A stretch of 64,000 bases of DNA, taken from positions 124,001 through 188,000 of the forward strand of contig MDYQ01000022.1 in NCBI GenBank assembly GCA_003024175.1. Reading direction: 5' to 3'. The DNA is from Planoprotostelium fungivorum. Lineage: Eukaryota > Evosea > Variosea > Cavosteliida > Cavosteliaceae. Positions 45,918 to 57,702 of the stretch are shown piece after piece (position 1 is the first letter of the stretch; the number at the start of each line of letters is the position of its first letter). The notes below the pieces were generated by a model. That model was given only the letters and a program-made list of their open reading frames with translations, was not told the origin of the DNA and did not search any database. Made by a program: the position numbers and the translations under genes.

Positions 45918-46280
45918 GTTGTTGTGTGTTTGTGTCTTGCGTGTGATTTATGGAAGGAGAGAGGGCTGGTGGTGTTACGTAAAGAGGGGAGGACTGTGTA
46001 GAAAATGTTTGAAATCTCGACTGAGATTTAGAGTTTGAGTGACGTTGTCAGATGCCGTTGGCAGTATCTCTTGGCAGATACTCTTATGTCACGTGACTCC
46101 GCATCAGCTCATCATCTAAGCACCGTGCAACGATAGCGCTTATCGTTGCACGACGCTTAGACATCCTACAATGACGACGATGTCGATCCAAAGAGGAGAC
46201 ATCATCGGACATCAACACAGATGTCGATCGCAATGACATTGACGATGAACGAAAACGGTGGACATTCAAACGATTCTCCT
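45918..46280. other. Intergenic region with a strong hairpin
   Basis: This is the promoter side of the Gln/Gly-rich gene and the 3' side of the nucleoplasmin-like gene, both on the minus strand. Apart from the 45-nt inverted repeat at 46116-46160 and short direct repeats of GATGTCGATC near 46178 and 46218, nothing is recognised. Confidence 0.5.
46116..46160. repeat. 45-nt inverted repeat (hairpin)
   Basis: CTAAGC-AC-CGTGCAACGATA, loop GCGCT, TATCGTTGCACG-AC-GCTTAG. Twelve inner and six outer base pairs are perfect, separated by a symmetric AC/AC internal loop. It is far stronger than any other inverted repeat seen between genes in this window. Position, about 200 nt upstream of the Gln/Gly-rich gene and 120 nt downstream of the nucleoplasmin-like gene, allows either a transcript-end or a promoter role. 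Confidence 0.7.
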
Positions 46281-47218
46281 TTATTCCTTGTGGACGGCCT
46301 CTGAGTGAGCCTTCAGTCCAGCGGGTGTCTTAAAGGTCTTGGTGCACTTTGTGCACTTCTCAGCACCGGCGGGTGTGGCGGGGGCGGCCTCCTTCTTCTC
46401 TCCCTCCGTCTTTGTCTTCTTGGCGGGTGTCTCATCGGCGGCGACTCTTCCTCTCTTCTTAGCGGGCGTCTCCTCTACGACGACGTCCTTCTTGGCGGGA
46501 GTCTCAGACTTTTTGGCGGGAGCCTCCTTCTTGGCGGGAACTTCCTTCTTGGCGGGAGTCTCGGACTTCTTGGCGGGAGTCTCAGACTTTTTGGCGGGAA
46601 CTTCCTTCTTGGCGGGACTCTCAGACTTTTTGGCGGGAGCGGCCTTCTTGGCGGGGGCCTCGGCAGCCTTTTTGGGGGCCTCCTTCTTTGGTGGCTCGAC
46701 CTTCTTCACGGACTGGGCCTTGTTGGATTTGGGGGGCATGAAACCGAGAGAGGCGAGATCGGCCTGCTCTTCCTCATCGTCTTCGTCTTCGCTGTCTTCT
46801 CCATCTTCACCACCGAATCCCATGGCGGCGTATGCCTCCTCGTCGTCGGACTCGAGCTCGGAATCATAGCCGAGCTCGTTCAATTGGTGAACGTAACCGA
46901 GAATGTGAACCTCTCCGTGTCCCTTGACGGCAATGCGGATGTCCTCCTCGGCAGAGAAGTTCAACTCGACCTGTTGTTGATCGACGGTACCAGCACGCAG
47001 AGTGGACAGGAGGGATTGTTCCTTCTCATCTTCTCCCTGAATGGCGTAGATCTTGGCGACCTGCTTGTCCTTGGCCTCAAGGGTGAGCTATGGAAGGTTA
47101 GGTCACATGATGTAGGAACATCACTCACCATCGTCACGGCAAAGTAGTGTCCCTCAGGTACCTCGAGAGATTGTTCCTCTCCGGCCTTAATTGTGATTCC
47201 ATAGAATTGGGTGGACAT
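46281..47218 (-). CDS. Nucleoplasmin-like protein with Lys repeats and C2H2 finger (HD2-like)
   Basis: The N-terminal nucleoplasmin fold reads MSTQFYGITIKAGEEQSLEV, then GHYFAVTMV and HGEVHILGYVHQLNELG. An acidic tract (GEDSEDEDDEEEQ), about ten PAKK repeats (46420-46700) and a terminal C2H2 finger (CTKCTKTFKTPAGLKAHSEA, then VH) follow. This order, nucleoplasmin fold, acidic, basic repeats, zinc finger, is that of plant HD2-type (HD-tuin) proteins, while the fold itself also occurs in FKBP39/46 histone chaperones. No FKBP domain follows. A nucleolar histone chaperone or chromatin role is likely. One intron of 41 nt lies at 47088-47128. Confidence 0.8.
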
Positions 47219-47638
47219 TGTGCTCTGTGATGTGATTGGATGAGATGATCTCAAGATGACGGGAGGAAATAGGTTTCAAAAATTTATCACCGGGATTTTA
47301 AGCGGGAGGAACGCCACCCTCGCACTTTTGCAGTTTAGACATCCTGATTCCCTTGGACGATCTGTATATTGTATATCAGCGATCCAGGTGTGTTGCTGCG
47401 GCATGACAGCGTAGTTCATCAACTTGAGTTGAGAACTACTTCTACAGCTCTCCGGGGTTATAAAACTCCGAATTTGAATTCCTATGCTCTATCGTATCGT
47501 TTTATGACATCTGTGACCGTACAACACTGGACAGGCCTCGAAGTGATGCAGCCTGCAGCCAGCGGCTGAAGGAAAGGTCGAGGTTGTAGAGCGTTGTGCA
47601 TGTGTCAACAGCGGTCATTACAGCGGGGCGGTGAAAAG
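47219..47638. other. Divergent intergenic region
   Basis: 420 nt between the nucleoplasmin-like gene start (minus) and the PH-domain gene start (plus). It must contain both promoters. I see no repeat or RNA structure that I can defend. Confidence 0.4.
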
Positions 47639-49536
47639 ATGTTGGATGGTGGTGGGGCACCATCGACCTACGCCGAAGACGCCAAGAAGATCGTAGATGA
47701 ATCGAACGTTCTAGATGCGGCGAGATCGGGGTGAGAAATGAATTTTTCTTCAACATCATATGATTGACGGCCAAAAATAGGCAGAGATCGGTTAGCGAGT
47801 GAGTCTAATTCAGTTTCCCTTCTCGATGCTTCACCTCTTCTACATTCACAGCGTCTCGATCGTCAATCACGTGTTGTTTCTGATCTGATACCTTCCAGCA
47901 TCCTCGTGCGCACTCGATCACAGAGGAGTGTAAGCATTCATGAGAGACCATCATCTCGAACTCACTTCAAACAGGGTGTCCCATTCCGTCCGTGGGAGCT
48001 CAGACACATGGTAACATCATCATCGTACGTCCCCCTGACCTCTACAGTCTCTTCAATTAGAGTCATTAGACATCACTCCTCCGAAGATATTCAGTCCCGA
48101 CGTCAATTTAAAGAAGTGGGGCGCAGGTGAGATGGAGAGGAGAAACCCTCCTGAAGACATGTTAGATCACTCCATCAGCATGCCGTCGAGTGTGGTGAAG
48201 ACATCGACTTTCGATGCAAACCAATTCAGTTGGTTGACCAGCTCCGGATCTCTGAAGAGATACCTTCGATACTGTGAGTCGCATCCCCCGCACCATCATC
48301 ATCTGAAAGACATCAGATGCCGATGATGAATGGACGAGAGTCTTCTGTATCGTAGAAGGAGGCTTTTTGAAATTATACACGTCAGAAAATGTGAGTTGAT
48401 CTTCTATCGATCTTCTATGCTCAAAGTGTACAGGAAGAAGAGAAGATGATGGAGATTCCGTTGAAAAATGGCGAATTTGTCATCCCTTCAGAGAAAGATC
48501 GCTGCTCTTGGAACGAATTTCACGTGAAAGACAGCAAGGGGAAGCTCCATCGATTCTACAGCGAGCGACAGAGTGAGCGTGCACGGTCATCATCATCATC
48601 ACTATCGTCATCCATCTCATTCGATTCTTTCCTCTCACTCCTTCTCACTTGAAATTCTTATTCACTCATCGCTTCATCAACGACGCCCTCCACATCACAC
48701 CACCGACATCATCATCCACTTGTGTCTGAATGTCTGAAGGGGACATCAAAAGTTGGTCGGCAGCTATTCGAATCAACGGAGCCGTCGACGCCGATCTATC
48801 GAGGAAGGAACGCACCGTCAATCGAAAGAAGGTACGATATTCGAGAAAGTCGACTCCATCTACAACGCTCACTCTTCCAGGAAGCAGAAGCCGCCAAGAG
48901 AGAAGAGAGAGACTACGCGAAGGAGAAGATGGCTGCTCTCAGAAGAAGCAAGTCTGAGCTTCCTTCTTATCCAGATTATTTAGACGTGAAAGACGTAGAG
49001 GACAACTACGTTGACGTCCTCGTTGAAGATTGCATGCACAGTCAGGCCGGACCGGTGAGAAGAAATGGTTCGTTGTAGTTTGACGTTACGTAGACATTGA
49101 AGGTGAGGATGAGGCTGAACTCGCAAGAGTGGTATATCTATCGCACGGAGAAGGAAGTCACCGGACTGTATCAGATTGTGAGATCATCTCATCATCATCA
49201 TCATATCATCGCGACGATCGTGACGCTGATGCGTCATCATCATATCACCGCGTGATCGCGATGCTGATGCGTCATCGTCAGTTAGTCAAGAGCTTCTTTG
49301 CATCAGCCAAATTCGAGGGGCTGAGGGGCTCGTGTCCAAAGTTCAAGACGATGCAAGAGATCAGAGACAACTGCGCCCGTTATTCGGACTTTTTGAGAGC
49401 CATCGATTCGAAGAGGTCGCTTATTTTTGAGGATCGTGAGGCCAGAATGGCCTTCGTTCGTTTCTTTTCGCCGGTCAAGTATGGAGACATCAAGCCACCG
49501 GGTTTTGTCTTTCCATTCGAAATAGAAATCGATTAG
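47639..49536 (+). CDS. PH-domain protein
   Basis: After a disordered N-terminus (MLDGGGAPSTYAEDAKKIVD, SVSIHERPSSRTHFKQGVPF) comes a pleckstrin homology domain: FSWLTSSGSLKRYLRY, then DEWTRVFCIVEGGFLKLY, then a closing helix DIKSWSAAIRING. The C-terminal part is charged and helical (AAKREERDYAKEKMAAL), then VRMRLNSQEWYIYRTEKEV and a last segment with FSPVKYGDIKPPGFVFPFE. PH domains bind phosphoinositides or proteins at membranes. The intron after KERTVNRKK contains CCATCTACAACGCTCAC; another (near 49060-49093) has CGTTGTAGTTTGACG. The C-terminal domain is not recognised. Confidence 0.7.
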
Positions 49537-49700
49537 TGTAGCGTTTCATCTCTTCTTCATGTGGATGTGTTGTGTTCGAGACGAATATCGTGTGACAACT
49601 GAGCATTTCTGTGAAGACAGTGCTGTGTCATCTTATTCAGGTTAATGTGTTTTATTCACGCAACCTGTGTAATTTGACGTCCCGCCAAAACCTTCCAGAA

Positions 49701-50692
49701 ATGTTCGATCCGGTTTTGCTCCATTCGGTGAACGAACGATTCTCGCTGCGGAATGCCCATCGAAGAAGCATTTCTCTGAAGGACACACATGAGACAACCC
49801 ACACCATCACACACATTTGTTTCGTTAGAAGGTTTTGTTGCGATCGAAGAAGAACAAGTCCGAGTGGACAGAGAACAAGTGAAGGGATTCAAGCTCCAGT
49901 ATGAAGGAGAGAGACCCTCATTTGGACGACTTCCACCTTATCCTGTAAACCATATGAACATGTCTGTGCGGTTGTTTCGAATTCAAGACAAAGAGGACAT
50001 CATCCAAGGGATGAGGTATAATCATAAGGACGTCATCCGTGTGATGGTGTCTGACATATGAATCAGAGATAAGAACATGTCCGTGGTGGATCGGCACTCC
50101 ATCATCGTGTCTGAAGGTGGAAGCCCCCGTGTCGTAGACTGTCACTTACCCAAACACTTTATTGTGACCGCTAAATGGCCAGGTGGTCGTCTGAAGACAT
50201 GAAGAAACGTCTGACATCATCAGGCGAAAGACCGCGACAAGAGGTTCAACTGCTTGTCATCTTGCACGATAAAGAGAGCGGACGGACCATCACCGTCAAG
50301 CTCTCCAATCCATTTTTCGCATGGACAAAGTTCAAGATGCTCTCTCCCGAATCGAAGATCATCAGGAAGGCAAAATACCATCGAGATCCGTTGAACCCAA
50401 AGAAGGACAAACGCAATAATTCATCAAAGAAGAGAGATGATGTTAGCCCATCCTCTCAATTCGAGGAGATAGATGCGGAGAGACAGATGGCTTTGTATCC
50501 CAAGGTGTGTTTGCATGTTCGATGGAAGTGCACTGTGTCTGAAGGTGATAGGATGAATTGGAATCAGCCAGTGAAGAGCTCGCGGCTGAGATATGTAAAT
50601 GGTCTGGCGAGGACGACTACAAGAGTATCCTCTTGGAATGTGCACGGAGCGTATCGTTAGAGGTAGTCGAATTGGAGGGACCTGTCGAATAG
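49701..50692 (+). CDS. Unrecognised protein
   Basis: It starts MFDPVLLHSVNERFSLRNAH and continues with GFKLQYEGERPSFGRLPPYP, RDKNMSVVDRHSIIVSEGGS, QEVQLLVILHDKESGRTITV and FFAWTKFKMLSPESK. A Lys-rich linker (PLNPKKDKRNNSSKKRD) and a final helix LAAEICKWSGEDDYKSILLE follow. The middle has the strand pattern of an immunoglobulin-like or Rel-like beta sandwich, but this is only an impression. Introns are short; the last one before AEICKWSG keeps frame. No family recognised. Confidence 0.5.
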
Positions 50693-50989
50693 GACACCCG
50701 TTCACTTATAATAAACGTATGAATGTTGTACATTGTTATGCTTTGAGAGGGGCAGTAGGATCTATGAAAATGGCCGTGTAGTTGCACTGAAGTGGCGAAT
50801 GTAAATGCGAAGATGTCAGTGATTCTCGACTAACAGAGAATATTATCTTTTTCCATCACAACGAAGAGAGTGAGGCCATCATGTCCTCTCATTGCTTCGA
50901 ATCAAAACGTCTTATAAGACTCGAGAGTGAATAATAATGTGTCTAATCGTTCGGGACAGAATCGTTCGTGAAACTAGAATCAAGAAGAG

Positions 50990-52185
50990 ATGGTCGTTTG
51001 GAAGGGAAAAGATTACACAGTCGAGGTGAATAGAGGCTACATCGACAGTGGACATCATTCTGAGGTGTTCCAGGTCAAAGTAGGAGCTACTCTCGACACA
51101 TTGAGACCCATTCTTGTCAATGGGGAGGGTGTTCCCGAACTCATTGACTCTCCTGAGTTCACCGGTCGTATTGCCATTCGTATCGCTCACTTCAACGGCA
51201 TAACACCTGATGGAACACCACCCATCGAGAGCTCTCCATACTTTGGAAAGACTCAGAGGTGACCATTATCTTCTGTTCTCTCCATTTCGGGCTATAACTC
51301 GATGCCGTCGTTTGGCGTAAAACCGGTCACTCACTTTGAACTCTTAGACTCTGTTCCATTCAAGTGCAGGGACGTTTTAAGAGAGACTGGACAGCGAATG
51401 ACATCATGTGGGGCAATGAATTCGATAACAAGCTCAAGATCCCCAAACTCGCCGGTCCCGCCCTCAAATTCATCCAAGCCACGATCGATCCTTCATTGGA
51501 GGCTGATCTGCACTCTGAAAAGCCTTGGGCCAGGTACCATTATCATCTCATACCGCTCCATTCACTTCTGACATCGATAGATCTCCTCTCATCGCCACGA
51601 TGAACACGTGTTACGCTCAGAACTCCACCGACGGCAGCGAGATCACCTTCGACAAACCCATCAGCCTGCCCGATTGGCCATCTCCAAACGGAGAGCACAT
51701 CATCGAAGACACGATGTTGGGTATTCCACAGAGAAACAAGATGGACGTCAACGAGAGGAGAAAGCATCTCAGCAAGGAGGACACCCGGAAAGAGGTCATC
51801 GTCCATCCCTACCAGGTGAAGAAACTGATGGCAGGTTGTAGTGCGACGATTCACCGTCTACAACAGGTCTGGAATTTCGACTTTTTCAATCCATTTTTGG
51901 ACTTTGCCAATTTCAAGATCCGTCTGCCCGCAGTGAAAATGTCCATCAACATGATTAAGTACTCCAACGGAGAGGTGAGAATGTTCGCGGAAAAAATTGG
52001 CGCCAAAACGTGTACAGCCCCTGCGATACGCTTGCAAATCGAGGGACCACAAAGTCACGTTCTTCTTGGTGCAGTTCACTCTGTTGGAGAAGCAGGGAGA
52101 CCAGCTCGTACCGGTCGAATACAAGAAGGACCCTAATGAGAAGAAGGACAAGAAGGACAAGAAGGACAAGAAGGAAGACAAATAA
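50990..52185 (+). CDS. DUF1769-family protein
   Basis: The first part (MVVWKGKDYTVEVNRGY...GRIAIRIAHFNG) is followed by the hallmark VQGRFKRDWTANDIMWGNEF and DPSLEADLHSEKPWARSPL, which recall the fungal DUF1769 family (Duc1-like plasma membrane proteins of fission yeast). The next segments are ITFDKPISLPDWPSPNGEHI, VWNFDFFNPFLDFANFKIRL and VTFFLVQFTLLEKQGD. It ends with a basic tail of KKDKKDKKDKK. Introns are 40-50 nt. A membrane-associated role is inferred from the family; biochemistry is unknown. Confidence 0.65.
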
Positions 52186-52266
52186 AATGACATGGACAGC
52201 GTGATAATGATTCGCATGTGTTTGCATGATGATGGATCGATCGTGGGATGATGTTTTTGTTGTAGA

Positions 52267-54448
52267 ATGAGATGGTTTGGCGGTCAGACGGAATTATTCA
52301 AACGCATGATATTGCGAGCCGGATCATATGGAGATCGTGTTGGGCGATGACCCCCTCTCTCGATTTACAAAGAGCTTTGGAAGCTATGATGATACACAGG
52401 GCGAAGATGACGAGGAGGCACTGAGTAGGTGATGCGATGCATCATTCGAGCCACATTGAATGTTGTAGACTATCGTCCTACGTTCATCTCACTCCACGCA
52501 TCGGAACCCGTGAAGTCTTCTTCATACCCAGATATCAACTCCGATCTGCGGATGTGACCGAGATTCTCTTTCTACTGAACAATCTATTCGACCAGGTTCG
52601 AAACAAAATGTCTAAGGTTGGTGAATTGTATGATCATACTGTATACATCGGCTGATGCGAGAAGCCCAGAGAAAGGGAGAGACAAGAGAATCTTACCTTA
52701 GAACAAGAACATTGGTACTTACGATTTATGAACGCCACCGAATCATGGCCGAATGATGCAAGCATCCTGGATCACATCAACGGAATGATAGAAAAAGGCA
52801 GAACGAGGGAGGCAGTGAATCATTTTCGCGCCCTACGATTGTGCAAAGACGTCTCCATCAAGGTGATGTGGCTTCGTCACACACATATCTGATGATCATA
52901 CAGAAGGAGATTAAGCAAGAGATCAATGAAATACCCCAAAAGAGACAAAATACAACAGTCGATTTAACGATAGACGATGACTCCGATCGTGAAGATCGAG
53001 GGAGAGATGTTATGAATCACTCTTTGCCAACAATAGAGCCCATCACTCCCTCTAAGGAAGTCAGATCACCCATCATCATCCATGAGCCTCCCAAACAACC
53101 ACGTTTCGACAGAGAACCGATGGAAACGATTCAGACGAAACATGAAGAAAGCACTGAAGAGAGAAGAGAAGATGTGTTAGAAGAAAGAAGAGAGAAAAAT
53201 CGTGAAGAAGGCAGAGGTGAAAATACAGAGGAAAGCAGAGAGGAGACAAGACAAGACAAGACAAGAGAACCGACGGGTGAAGGGAGGCAGCATGCTGCAT
53301 TACCCATGGACATCATCGACATCTCCGACACGATCACGCACGATGAGGATGACCAACCCACATTACAAGAGGGGACACGAGAAGAAGTCAACATCATCCG
53401 AGATGCAAGATGTGATGATGATACCCATGCGAACGCAAGTCAGCACGGAAAGAACAAGAGGAAGAGACAGACAGAAGATGAAGAGCCAGGAGATAAAGGA
53501 AGAAAAGTCAGGAGAGGAGATGGAGAGCGCTCATCCACCGTCACAGTGAGTTGAAAGTTGTCAAAATGTTCTGATTCGAACTCAGATGACTGAGCTCGAC
53601 TTCGATTTGGGAGATGGAGAACCTCTTAACACTTCTCCGTTGTCACTCACGGCCCAGGCTATCGAGAGAATGAGGAACAACACGAGGAGGGCCGTAGAGA
53701 CATACGTGGACGATTCACGTAACCTCTTGTGTAAGACGGTCATTCAGATGAGCTATCATGAGAGATTTGTCGATGACCTCTATCTATCAATGGTGGGGCG
53801 TCAAATTGTCTGACGATTGACTCGTTGTAGTTGGAGGAATTCCAGACATTTCTGAACGAGCGGGCCAGGGAGAATTCTTTTTGGCGGGAAATCCAAGAGC
53901 AGGTAGATCAGCTCATGCGATGTCTAAATGACATCATCATCAGATGGGGGACTTCACCCAACACCTGAAATCAGAGCCTCACCCTCGACCTCCTACGGAA
54001 GAAGACATGGACGCCTTTCGTTTGGGAGGATGGGTGTGTCCATCGCATGCATCATCACATCGGACCGACGATCTCGTAGAGGGAGAAGCTGCTGGACGAC
54101 TTGGCCAATCAATTGACGGAAAAGGTTGACGTCACTCTGTTGGACGATGAGAAGAAGAAAGCCATCGAAGAGACGAGAGAATTCTTCACTTCACTGTTAA
54201 AGAAGACGGCCGTGGAGGTGAGTTTGAAGATGATGAGATGGAGTTGATGGGGAGAAGGTGTTCCTGTGGTGGCGAAGGATACAGAATGGATGTGTTCGAG
54301 GGACACCCGATCTCATCAACGAATATCTCTTCTTCAAAGTGAGATCTCCATCATCATACGATCTCACACGATCCATCAGGTGCTCAAGATGTACCGAAAT
54401 CTTTCAGATGATGATCCCGTGTGGGACATCCTGAACACCACTCTATAA
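52267..54448 (+). CDS. Charged protein with SUMO-interaction-like motifs
   Basis: After an N-terminal part (MRWFGGQTELFKRMILRAGS; EHWYLRFMNATESWPNDASI) comes a disordered, Glu/Arg-rich region with two motifs of the hydrophobic-then-acidic SIM type: VDLTIDDDSD (about 52960) and DIIDISD (about 53310). The C-terminal part is helical (AIERMRNNTRRAVETYVDD, KAIEETREFFTSLLKK) and ends VWDILNTTL. Several introns fit GT-AG rules, for example 52863-52902. It may take part in nuclear SUMO signalling; this is inference from motifs. A split into two genes near 53550 cannot be excluded. Confidence 0.5.
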
Positions 54449-54610
54449 TACATACGTACATAGCCCTTCTCTTGTCTGTCTCTTGTCTCTTCTCAAATCA
54501 GAAACATTTCGCGTTCTGTTGCTGACTTCCGTTCGGGAAAAAGCCAAAGGCAGTGCGAGATTTGGCCAGCGACATTATTATTCAGAACATACACAGACAG
54601 GACAACAAAC

Positions 54611-56499
54611 ATGCCAAGAAGTCGGATGCAGAAGCAAGAGTCCACGGCTTCACAAGGCAATGCCCCACGACCGAGACAAAAGTACACAGAGGTGAAGACA
54701 TGGGATGCTCACCGTTATCACCTGATGAACGTGCAGGTCACCGTGATCGATCGTTCACCCATCGTGGATCATAGCACCGTCCTCTTGACGGATCAGCAGA
54801 TGAGTGATTTCATCGTCAACGGCTTCTTGGTCCTCAATACGAACCTCCCGCCCACTTTCCACGACAAGATCTGTGAGAAGACGAGATCACTCGACACCAC
54901 CGCAAAAGACAACAACCCAGGAAATAACATCCTTCCTCTCGTCCCCGAACTCAGACAAGTCTTTGAGACACCTGCAGTGAGTCCTCTTGACATCATCGTG
55001 CATTATTCCTGATCTACGTCAGGTCCGCGGGGCTCTGACATCCGTCTTAGGACGTGATTACATCATGCACGCTCACCGTTACCCTCACGTGAATGCCCCC
55101 GGCCATCCCCCCCAGAAGATCCATCGAGACAGTTACTACGGCTATAATCACCTCAGACATCACAAGACCCGATGGGCCATGGTGATGTATTACCCTGCCG
55201 ACACAACCCTCGAACTAGGACCCACCTGTAGTGAGTTCACTCTCTATCATCTCATCCATCATCCATCCTGATGATGATACCAGTCGTACCCACGTCACAG
55301 TATTATTCTTGTGGCAACATGCTGCATCGTCTTCCGTCTGACACGCTGCCTTCTGAATGGAAGGCTCCTCAGGCGAAGATGGTCACTTGCCCTGCCGGCA
55401 GCGTCGTCTTGATTCACTACGACTTGTGGCATAGAGGGACACCGAACAAAGGGAACAAGTTACGTTACATGTTCAAGTTTCAATTCATGAGAACCAAGGT
55501 ACGATTCGAAATTTCCATCGAATTTCGAATGACGCGGAAGTAGATGCCGCAGCAGCCTTCCTGGTACTCTCAGTCGTTAGAGTTTCCCGCCACGGAAGCA
55601 GTGCAAAAGGCAGCGGCCAATTATGATCTGACAGATCTGTGGAGAAATGTCTGGGATTGGCATTGTGGAAAGCGATACCAGAGCACACCCCTCACCTCCA
55701 AGCAGATAGCAGAGGTGAAATGCGGGATAAAACTCGTCGAAAACTGATGTCATCAGGCCGCTAAGGTGTTATATCTACCGGGAGACCAGAACGAGCCAGT
55801 CAGGCTGATCGCAGCTTACAAGTTGGGATCGTCAGGAGACAACGAGTCACTCAAAATCCTCCTAGAGGCTCTTCGGAGTGCAGACGAAAACACGTATAGA
55901 TGTGCCATGTACGGTTTGACCGCCAGGGATGATGATCAGGTGACCCGTCGACGTGGAAAATTCCGTGAAGATGCTGACTCGTACAGATGATCGATTCCGT
56001 GTGTGAGATATTGAGGGACGAGAAGGTCGACTGTGGACCGAGAGCGGCCGCAGCTTTCGTGCTGAGCGAAACTTTAAGACCTCACGACCTCATCGTCCCA
56101 GCACTTCTCCACGCCGCCACCTCCTCCAACATCCACCTGCAGAGATCTGTCGCGGAAGCCTTGGGAACCTGCTCCAAGAGACCCGAAGACGTGGAGAAGG
56201 TGCTCCAGACGCTGGCAGGGCTCTTACAGATCCGTGACGATCAACTTCAATTCTTCTCTGCCTTCTCGATCGGCCAGACGGGCTCCACTATGACGAGAGA
56301 AATAGCCGAGACACCACAAGTGAACGAAGTGGTGAAGCAGCTCGATGTGACGTCACAGACCAACCACAACCGTTACGTTCGCTTCTTCACCCTGTTTGCG
56401 CTGGAGAGGATTCCTTCATTGGAGGCAAAGGATCGATTGATCAAGACACTGTGGAATGCCAGATGGGACGACCTCACAACGACCGCCAGCGCCTTCTAA
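54611..56499 (+). CDS. PhyH-type 2-oxoglutarate dioxygenase fused to HEAT repeats
   Basis: The N-terminal half is a phytanoyl-CoA dioxygenase-like domain: LLTDQQMSDFIVNGFLVL, the iron ligands His and Asp in KIHRDSYYG (codons 55122-55130), then CPAGSVVLIHYDLWHRGTP with the distal His (55430-55432) and KLRYMFKFQF with the 2-oxoglutarate Arg. The C-terminal half has HEAT/PBS-lyase-like repeats: EPVRLIAAYKLGSSGDNESL, CGPRAAAAFVLSETLRP and HLQRSVAEALGTCSKRPE. Introns stay in frame from one half to the other, so this is one protein. It probably hydroxylates a small molecule or protein that the HEAT part binds; the substrate is unknown. Confidence 0.8.
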
Positions 56500-56580
56500 A
56501 ATCAATGTTTGTATTGTGATAAATAACAGCGAAATGAACAACTTGATCATGCGATGATCGGTTTGCCTTTATGTCGAAAC

Positions 56581-57254
56581 TTAGAAAGCTCCCGAGCCGA
56601 TTCCCTTGTAGCGGTTGATGGTATCGATTCTGTTCTCCTTTCCACCGATGAAGTTTCCGATGACGTTGAGATCTCTCAGAAGAGAGAAATCGTCAGTGAG
56701 AGCTGCGTATCTCTTCATTCCAACTACAGACGATCAGATGATTGTGGTCAGACGACAGGTGATGATCGGACGATAGAGGTGGAGTCGATCTGACTCACAG
56801 AAAGCGGAGGTCGCCTGGGATTGACGGTGGGGAGTCAACAGGTCGTAGATGAGATCAACGAGGGAGAAGTTCTCGCCGTTGTAGTATCTGAAGCATCCGA
56901 AGGTGTCGCCCAAAAAGTCGGACCTCTTGGCAAAACCTGCGTGATTCTTTCAGATCGTGCGATCCATCAGATCAGGTGATCGTTACCGGAAAAGTCTCCG
57001 CCAAAGTCGTTGATGGCATCGATTCTGTTCTTCTTTCCTCCGATGAAGTTGCCAATGATGTTGATGTCAGATAGAAGTCCGCGATCGTCGACGTCATTGG
57101 TGCCGCCGTTCAAGATGCTGGCGATAGAGAGGAGACGTGCTGCCTCGTTGGATGAGTACTTGACCGCTCCGTCAGGTCCTGCCGCTGCGAAGCTTCCGTC
57201 GGCGGAAGCAAGGCACACGGCGGCGAGACCAAGGGCGAGTAAGATTGTTTTCAT
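56581..57254 (-). CDS. Secreted protein with duplicated INIIGNFIGGKKNRID module
   Basis: A signal peptide (MKTILLALGLAAVCLASADG) is followed by SSNEAARLLSIASILNGG. The module LLSDINIIGNFIGGKKNRID reappears near the C-terminus as LLRDLNVIGNFIGGKENRID, and the protein ends YKGIGSGAF. Between them is FLGDTFGCFRYYNGENFSLV. Two introns lie near 56940-56990 and 56720-56800. The duplicated module and the signal peptide suggest a small extracellular protein of unknown role. Confidence 0.7.
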
Positions 57255-57267
57255 GGTGTTCGTAATG

Positions 57268-57664
57268 TTAGCTGTTTGTACTGGTGATGACTGTGTGAGT
57301 CGAGGAATGAATATGAGACAGAGCAGACTGCAGAATGCGTCCAGACATTGGAAGTTGAGGCCGTCCGACTCCAGGTGTCATCTCACTTCCAAATGAAAAT
57401 GGCAATTTCCCGTGAAGATCCACCTCAATCGTCTGCCCGTCATAGATAGGGTCATCGAGACGCATCTCATGCAATGATCAAAAAGTTGGGCGGGTGGGAT
57501 AACCGTCGTACCCAGCCAACACCTGACGACTGACACCATGTCTTGGTATCGCAGTACAGGCATAGCTGTCTAAGCCAATCCGTATTCATTTCCCCGGAAT
57601 CCAAGATGACGAACATCGCATTCGCAGATTCGAGATGTCCGACCGTGTTGGATTGCGACATCAT
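57268..57664 (-). CDS. Possible small gene upstream of the OPT transporter
   Basis: Open stretches read MSQSNTVGHLESANAMFVIL, then SGEMNTDWLRQLCLYCD and, in another frame, RLDDPIYDGQTIEVDLHGKL. They could be two or three exons of a protein of about 90 residues, divergent from the OPT gene by 38 nt. I could not find a clean splice pair joining them. The stretch 57255-57702 otherwise holds nothing recognised. Confidence 0.25.
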
Positions 57665-57702
57665 TCAACTATTTAGGACGTTGTGCAGGATCGGCTGGCA
57701 TC

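Noticed and set aside
45330-46001. Plus-strand Leu/Ser-rich frame over the Gln/Gly gene
   Set aside because: Antisense of CAG/GGA repeats; the minus-strand product has an EF-hand loop, strong codon bias and a single clean exon.
46305-47147. Plus-strand frames of up to 280 codons rich in Gly and Leu
   Set aside because: They mirror the acidic and PAKK-repeat region of the nucleoplasmin-like gene, which has clear domains and a consistent intron on the minus strand.
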